A stretch of DNA of 64,000 nt from Paenibacillus_E sp040812395 (GTDB lineage: Bacteria; Bacillota; Bacilli; Paenibacillales; NBRC-103111), in NCBI RefSeq assembly GCF_040812395.1, contig NZ_JBFNXH010000007.1, forward strand, positions 1 to 64,000, given 5' to 3'. Below, piece by piece: positions 60,255 through 64,000 of the stretch. Made by a program: the position numbers and the translations under genes. Below the pieces are notes generated by a model. The model was not told where the DNA came from, did not search any database, and worked only from the letters and a program-made list of their open reading frames with translations. Numbering within the stretch: position 1 is the first letter of the stretch; every line of letters begins with the position of its first letter.

Positions 60255-61000
60255 GGCTTATTCAGCTACAGCCACTCTTCCACGCGTTTCCCGCATCGTC
60301 GCTCGGCTGTAAGAGCCAAAAAAGGCGCTACCGACGGGAAGCCTCCGGCNNNNNNNNNNNNNNNNNNNNNNNNNNNNNNNNNNNNNNNNNNNNNNNNNNN
60401 NNNNNNNNNNNNNCGCTCGGCTGTAAGAGCCAAAAAAGGCGCTACCGACGGGAAGCCTCCGGCTTTCCCCTCTGTAACGCCCAAAAAGTACCTTACAGCC
60501 ACACTTCGACGCGTTTCCCGCTTCGTCGCTCGGCTGTAACGGCCAAAAAAGGCGCTACCGACGGGAAGCCTTCGGCTTTCCCCTCTGGAGCGCCCAAAAA
60601 GCACCTTACAGCCACAATTCAACGCGTTTCCCGCTTCGGCGCTCGGCTGTAACGGCCAAAAAAGGCGCTACCGACGGGAAGCCCACGGCTTTCCCCTCTG
60701 GAGCGCCCAAAAAGTACCTTACAGCCACTCTTCGGCGCGTTTCCCGCATCGTCGCTCGGCTGTAAGAGCCAAAAAAGGCGCTACCGACGGGAAGCCCACG
60801 GCCTTCCCCTCTATAACGCCCAAAAAGCACCTTACAGCCACACTGCCACGCGTTTCCTGCTTCGTCGCTCGGCTGTAACGGCCAAAAAAGGCGTTACCGA
60901 CGGGAAGCCTTCGGCTCACCCCTCTGTAGCGCCCAAAAAGCACCTTACAGCCATACTGCCATGCGTTTCCCGCACGGCCTTCGGTCTATCAGCCTCATTC
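60255..61000. repeat. Tandem array of six ~113-bp hairpin units
   Basis: A 113-base unit recurs with the landmark GGCTGTAA at 60305, 60419, 60532, 60645, 60758 and 60871, followed by a partial unit to about 61000. Each unit can fold into one long nested stem-loop: GGCTGTAAG with CTTACAGCC, GGCG(C/T)TAC with GTAACGCC, and GGGAAGCC with GGCTTTCCC. The array fills the space between the convergent lysR and yitT-like genes. Recurrent short frames on both strands follow from the period and are not genes. A run of N interrupts the first unit. The remaining 130 bases between lysR and the array show nothing clear. Confidence 0.92.
60350..60413. other. Assembly gap of 64 N inside the tandem array
   Basis: The 49 bases before the gap are identical to the bases right after it. 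The spacing between the landmark GGCTGTAA on either side (114 bases) is one repeat period, so the gap was probably sized by read pairs and its content is the missing remainder of one unit. The true copy number could be higher. Confidence 0.9.
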
Positions 61001-61063
61001 CGGCCTACTTCCCGCGGTCACTCGGCTGCAGGCCTCCGTTGTCAGCTCACTATATATTCTCGC

Positions 61064-61900
61064 CTACTCGGCAGAAAAACCATTGCCGACTACCTCCCGC
61101 ACGTCGCTAAAGCTCACAAAAGCCGAGGGATCAACCCGATGCACAAGCGATTTCAGCTTAACGATTTCTTTGCGGCTCACGATGCAGTAGATGACTTCCC
61201 GGCGATTTCCCGTGAACCCGCCTCGCCCCTCCAGAAACGTGATCCCCCGATTTAGCTGAGTCAGAATCGCTTGTGCAGTCTCCTCTGGCCGGGTCGTAAT
61301 GATGAAAGCCGCTTTGGCGCCTGACGAACCTTCCAGCATAAAATCAATGACTCTTGCGCCGACAACGATAGCAACCAACGTATACATTGCGCGCGTCAAA
61401 TCCAAATAAATAAGCGATAGCACCAGCACAACGAAATCCATCGCAAATATCGTTTTGGCGATGCCCACGCCATAGTGCTTTTGTACAAGCCTTGCAATAA
61501 TGTCCGTTCCCTCCGTCATCCCCTCGAACCGGAATACAATGCCAAAACCTAACCCAACAAGCGCCCCCGCATAGAGCGAAGCAAGCAAAGGATCGGGCAG
61601 CGGCATTGTATAGCTTTCGAATAGCCAGAGGAACACAGACACGGAGACCATCCCGATTACCGTATAGATCAAGCTCGTCCTTCCCAATAATCGCCAGCCG
61701 AGTAGCAGAAGCGGAAGATTTAACAATAAATTCGTCCATGCCGGGTTCCACCCCGTCACATATTTCAGCAGCAGAGCAAGTCCCGTGATCCCACCTTCCG
61801 CCAGACCGTTCGCCAGATTAAAATAGTTCATGCCGAAAGCAATAATCGCCGAGCCGACCACGATTGCCAGCATATTGCCCCACTTAACTTTCATATCCAC
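61064..61900 (-). CDS. YitT family membrane protein (DUF161 with DUF2179)
   Basis: This is a membrane protein of about 278 residues. It has five to six hydrophobic segments with the YitT pattern (IIAFGMNYFNLANGLAEGGITGLALLLKYVTGWNP, VGLGFGIVFRFEGMTEGTDIIARLV) and a C-terminal soluble DUF2179 domain (AAFIITTRPEETAQAILTQLNRGITFLEGRGGFTG, ending near residue 275). I prefer the GTG start at 61900, eight bases after GAGGAG; an ATG two codons later (61894) is also possible. The function of the family is not established. It stands between a tandem array and the ald terminator. Confidence 0.9.
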   Translation of the reverse strand: MDMKVKWGNMLAIVVGSAIIAFGMNYFNLANGLAEGGITGLALLLKYVTGWNPAWTNLLLNLPLLLLGWRLLGRTSLIYTVIGMVSVSVFLWLFESYTMPLPDPLLASLYAGALVGLGFGIVFRFEGMTEGTDIIARLVQKHYGVGIAKTIFAMDFVVLVLSLIYLDLTRAMYTLVAIVVGARVIDFMLEGSSGAKAAFIITTRPEETAQAILTQLNRGITFLEGRGGFTGNRREVIYCIVSRKEIVKLKSLVHRVDPSAFVSFSDVREVVGNGFSAE

Positions 61901-61954
61901 ATTGAAGTCTCCTCTAAGATGTCGTCTCTCCTGTCTTTTCCCCATCTATCTTAT

Positions 61955-61988
61955 CAAAAAAACAGCCCCCGCCAAAATGCAGGAGCCG
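61955..61988 (-). terminator. Terminator after ald
   Basis: On the minus strand CGGCTCCTGC pairs with GCGGGGGCTG using a few G-U pairs, followed by seven T. It lies 20 bases after the ald stop. Confidence 0.75.
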
Positions 61989-62007
61989 TCCATGCCTTCA
62001 ACCTATT

Positions 62008-63123
62008 TTATTGCAAAAGAGTATCTATGCCAGTATGCTCATAGCCATGCGCCTCGGCTACCGCTGGGTAAGTAACGCGTCCCGCTACTACGTTAATCCC
62101 CTTTGCAATCGCTTTGTTGTCCAATGCTGCACGAACATAGCCTTTGTTGGCAATTTGCAAACCATACGGCGTCGTGACATTGGTGAGCGCAAGCGTGGAG
62201 GTCCGCGCCACAGCACCAGGCATATTCGCTACGGCATAATGGATGACGCCGTGTTTGACATAAGTCGGTTGGTCATGTGTCGTAATCCGGTCGATCGTCT
62301 CAATCGAACCGCCTTGATCAATCGCCACATCCACGATGACCGAGCCCGGGCTCATCGCCTTCACCATCTCCTCGGTCACGAGCCGCGGTGCACGCGCACC
62401 CGGTATTAGCACTGCGCCAACAACCAAATCTGCGCGACGCACGATTTCCGCGATATTGTAGGGGCTGGACATAACCGTTTTCACCCTCCCCTGGAACTGA
62501 TCGTCCAGTTGACGAAGCCGATCCGGGTTCAAGTCAACAATGCTAACATCAGCCCCAAGGCCAACCGCCATTTTGGCCGCATTCGTCCCTACGATGCCAC
62601 CCCCGATGACAGCTACCTTTGCCGGTTCAACGCCAGGAACGCCGCTAAGCAGAATGCCTTTGCCGCCATGCGCCTTTTCCAGAAAGTGCGCGCCGATTTG
62701 GATCGACATCCTGCCTGCCACCTCACTCATTGGCGTAAGCAACGGGAGGCTCCCGTTCTCCAACTGGATCGTCTCATAAGCGATCGCGGTGACTTTATTT
62801 TCCACAAGCGCATGCGTTAATTCCGCTTCAGGCGCGAGATGCAGATACGTGTACAAAATCAAACCTTCATGGAAATAACCGTATTCCTCCGCCAACGGCT
62901 CCTTTACTTTCACAACCATATCCGCCGCCCAGACCTCGGCAGCTGTTGCTGCGATAGCAGCCCCGGCTTGCAGATAGTCTTCATCGGTGAAGCCTATGCT
63001 GTGCCCGGCCCCGGTTTCAACCTTCACTTCATGCCCATCTTTCGTGTAGGATAGCACTGAACTCGGGGTCATGCCAACGCGATACTCGTTATTTTTAATT
63101 TCCTTCGGAACGCCAATCTTCAT
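62008..63123 (-). CDS. ald: Alanine dehydrogenase
   Basis: This enzyme interconverts L-alanine and pyruvate plus ammonia with NAD and feeds alanine into central metabolism, which is important in sporulation. The length of 371 residues is exact for the family. Landmarks are MKIGVPKEIKNNEYRVGMTP at the N-terminus (substrate-binding Arg), VKVKEPL with the catalytic Lys, the His in TYLHLAPE, the NAD-binding KVAVIGGGIVGTNAAKMAVGLGADV (residues ~168-192), and the C-terminal TYPAVAEAHGYE. I chose the ATG at 63123, seven bases after GGGGAG; the 69 upstream open codons are leader. The PucR-type regulator gene lies upstream on the same strand. Confidence 0.96.
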   Translation of the reverse strand: MKIGVPKEIKNNEYRVGMTPSSVLSYTKDGHEVKVETGAGHSIGFTDEDYLQAGAAIAATAAEVWAADMVVKVKEPLAEEYGYFHEGLILYTYLHLAPEAELTHALVENKVTAIAYETIQLENGSLPLLTPMSEVAGRMSIQIGAHFLEKAHGGKGILLSGVPGVEPAKVAVIGGGIVGTNAAKMAVGLGADVSIVDLNPDRLRQLDDQFQGRVKTVMSSPYNIAEIVRRADLVVGAVLIPGARAPRLVTEEMVKAMSPGSVIVDVAIDQGGSIETIDRITTHDQPTYVKHGVIHYAVANMPGAVARTSTLALTNVTTPYGLQIANKGYVRAALDNKAIAKGINVVAGRVTYPAVAEAHGYEHTGIDTLLQ

Positions 63124-63241
63124 CGCCATTCTCCCCTTCCAGATGACCCTCTTGCGGATCATTTTGTACTTGTCTCCAAGTATAAAGTGAATTGACTGAC
63201 GTTCCATTAGACAAAATGTAAGGAAACTTAACGTGATTTTT

Positions 63242-63997
63242 TCACATCTTCGTTTCCGCATGCAGCAGCTGATAGGCGCGAATCGCAACCTGCAAAGCCA
63301 ACCTTTTTTCCGGCGACATATAGTCAGCACCTAGCAGCTCTTCTATTTTCTCCAGCCGATAATAGAGCGATTGCCGGACAATAAAAAGCTGCTGGGCGGC
63401 AATCTGCTTGGATCCGTCATGATCTAGGTAGACCTTGAGCGTTCGCAGCAGTTCGCTGCCCCTGGCAAGATCATGGTCGATAAGCGGACCTAGGTAGCTT
63501 TTTACGAAAGTGTGAAGCGTCGTCTTGTCGCCAATTTGAAACAACAGCTGGAAAACGCCAAGCTCATCAAAAAACAACACTTGCTCCTGCAGCGTCGGAG
63601 ATAATGAGATGGCCTGAATCGCTTCCTGATACCCCACATAGGCATTCAGCATATTCCGGTTCGCTTGCCCAACGCCGATGACCAGCTTAATCTCTTCCTC
63701 GGTCTTCATTTGCTGAAGAGATTGAAATACATGCTGCAGTCTCTCCTTGGCGGGTCGTTTCGGCGTCTGATCGAAGGCGACAACAACTAACCTGTTATTT
63801 TGCAGCGTAATAAGCGGATAGAAAGCATGCTGCTCGAAGACGGAGCGAACCGTCATCGACAGATGAATGCCCAGCGATTCCACACCGTCGCTCTCATAGA
63901 AATTCGCCCCATCCTGTTCAAGCCCGAATTCGATCAAACAGACGTGATAGCTCAGCTCACTTAATCGCTTAAAGTCTTTACCGATCAATACCTTCAC
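63242..63997 (-). CDS. PucR/AdeR-type transcriptional regulator, probably partial
   Basis: This is the C-terminal part (at least 251 residues) of a PucR/CdaR-family regulator. The last 60 residues are the PucR helix-turn-helix: RGSELLRTLKVYLDHDGSKQIAAQQLFIVRQSLYYRLEKIEELLG. The central part (VIGVGQANRNMLNAYVGYQEAIQAISLS) is the GGDEF-like fold common in the family. A GTG at 63997 lies only three bases from the window edge, and complete members are usually longer, so the gene probably continues beyond it. In B. subtilis the homologous AdeR lies next to ald and activates it in response to alanine; the same role is likely here because ald follows 118 bases downstream. Confidence 0.85.
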   Translation of the reverse strand: MKVLIGKDFKRLSELSYHVCLIEFGLEQDGANFYESDGVESLGIHLSMTVRSVFEQHAFYPLITLQNNRLVVVAFDQTPKRPAKERLQHVFQSLQQMKTEEEIKLVIGVGQANRNMLNAYVGYQEAIQAISLSPTLQEQVLFFDELGVFQLLFQIGDKTTLHTFVKSYLGPLIDHDLARGSELLRTLKVYLDHDGSKQIAAQQLFIVRQSLYYRLEKIEELLGADYMSPEKRLALQVAIRAYQLLHAETKM

Positions 63998-64000
63998 TTG

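Noticed and set aside
60239..60943. Short frames across the second array, one of them running through the N gap.
   Set aside because: They follow the 113-bp period on both strands, and one is partly translated from N; there is no coding signal.
37694..61000. The two arrays considered as CRISPR loci.
   Set aside because: There are no short direct repeats separated by unique spacers; the entire 112-113 bp unit is repeated, and no cas genes are present.

Overview
The window looks like a chromosomal contig from an endospore-forming, low-to-mid GC Firmicute, most likely Paenibacillus or a close relative. The reasons are strong AGGAGG ribosome binding sites, frequent TTG/GTG starts, a gerA-type spore germination operon, an Lpl-type (YtcQ/LplB/YtcP) sugar ABC importer, a T-box leader, and YheIH, EcsC, YitT, TerC and AdeR/Ald homologues. 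A run of 64 N inside a tandem array (60350-60413) shows that this is a scaffolded draft assembly. No rRNA, tRNA, CRISPR array, prophage or intact transposase was seen.

Layout. 129-3726 (minus): a fixABCX electron-transfer-flavoprotein operon with an Fnr/Crp-type palindrome upstream. 5369-8798 (plus): sugar ABC importer without its own ATPase. 8938-14213 (plus): spore germinant receptor operon A-C-B-D-B, with two B subunits. 14238-20379 (minus): catabolic operon of esterase-like hydrolase, AraC regulator, TIM-barrel isomerase, Gfo/Idh/MocA dehydrogenase and FAD oxidoreductase, divergent from an amidase. 22865-31237: housekeeping and transport genes (GNAT, HAD, MHYT-PAS, MFS, TauE, fetAB, small proteins). 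31315-33495: a long-form argS under a T-box. 33557-42060: DMT transporter, GDYXXLXY membrane protein, EcsC protein and an ABC half-transporter pair. 43329-52485: carboxylate module made of malic enzyme, AEC permease, tctCBA and a CitST/DctSR-type two-component pair, with TerC and a histidine-less HPr-like protein. 53428-57899: glycosidase-like protein divergent from metNIQ. 58009-63997: Old Yellow Enzyme with LysR, YitT protein, alanine dehydrogenase and its PucR/AdeR-type regulator.

The least ordinary content is non-coding. Five copies of a 0.5-0.8 kb interspersed element lie at 3.9, 22.0, 25.6, 42.5 and 52.7 kb, all in the same orientation. Each holds four ~23-nt GCGGAACTA-type units in a nested inverted arrangement. 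Full copies begin with a perfect hairpin (CCTGAGGC/GCCTCAGG). The copies are mosaics of alternative hairpin cassettes, and in two copies unrelated stem sequences keep perfect self-complementarity. Three copies abut broken genes. Separately, two arrays of ~112-113 bp hairpin units (37.7-38.5 kb and 60.2-61.0 kb) each fill the gap between convergent genes and share a common layout. I regard these two families as the best candidates for undescribed biology here.

Genes that plausibly work together are: citrate/malate sensing (kinase and regulator), uptake (TctCBA, AEC permease) and conversion to pyruvate (malic enzyme); alanine sensing (PucR-type regulator) and alanine dehydrogenase; LysR and its divergent flavin oxidoreductase; and the germinant receptor subunits.
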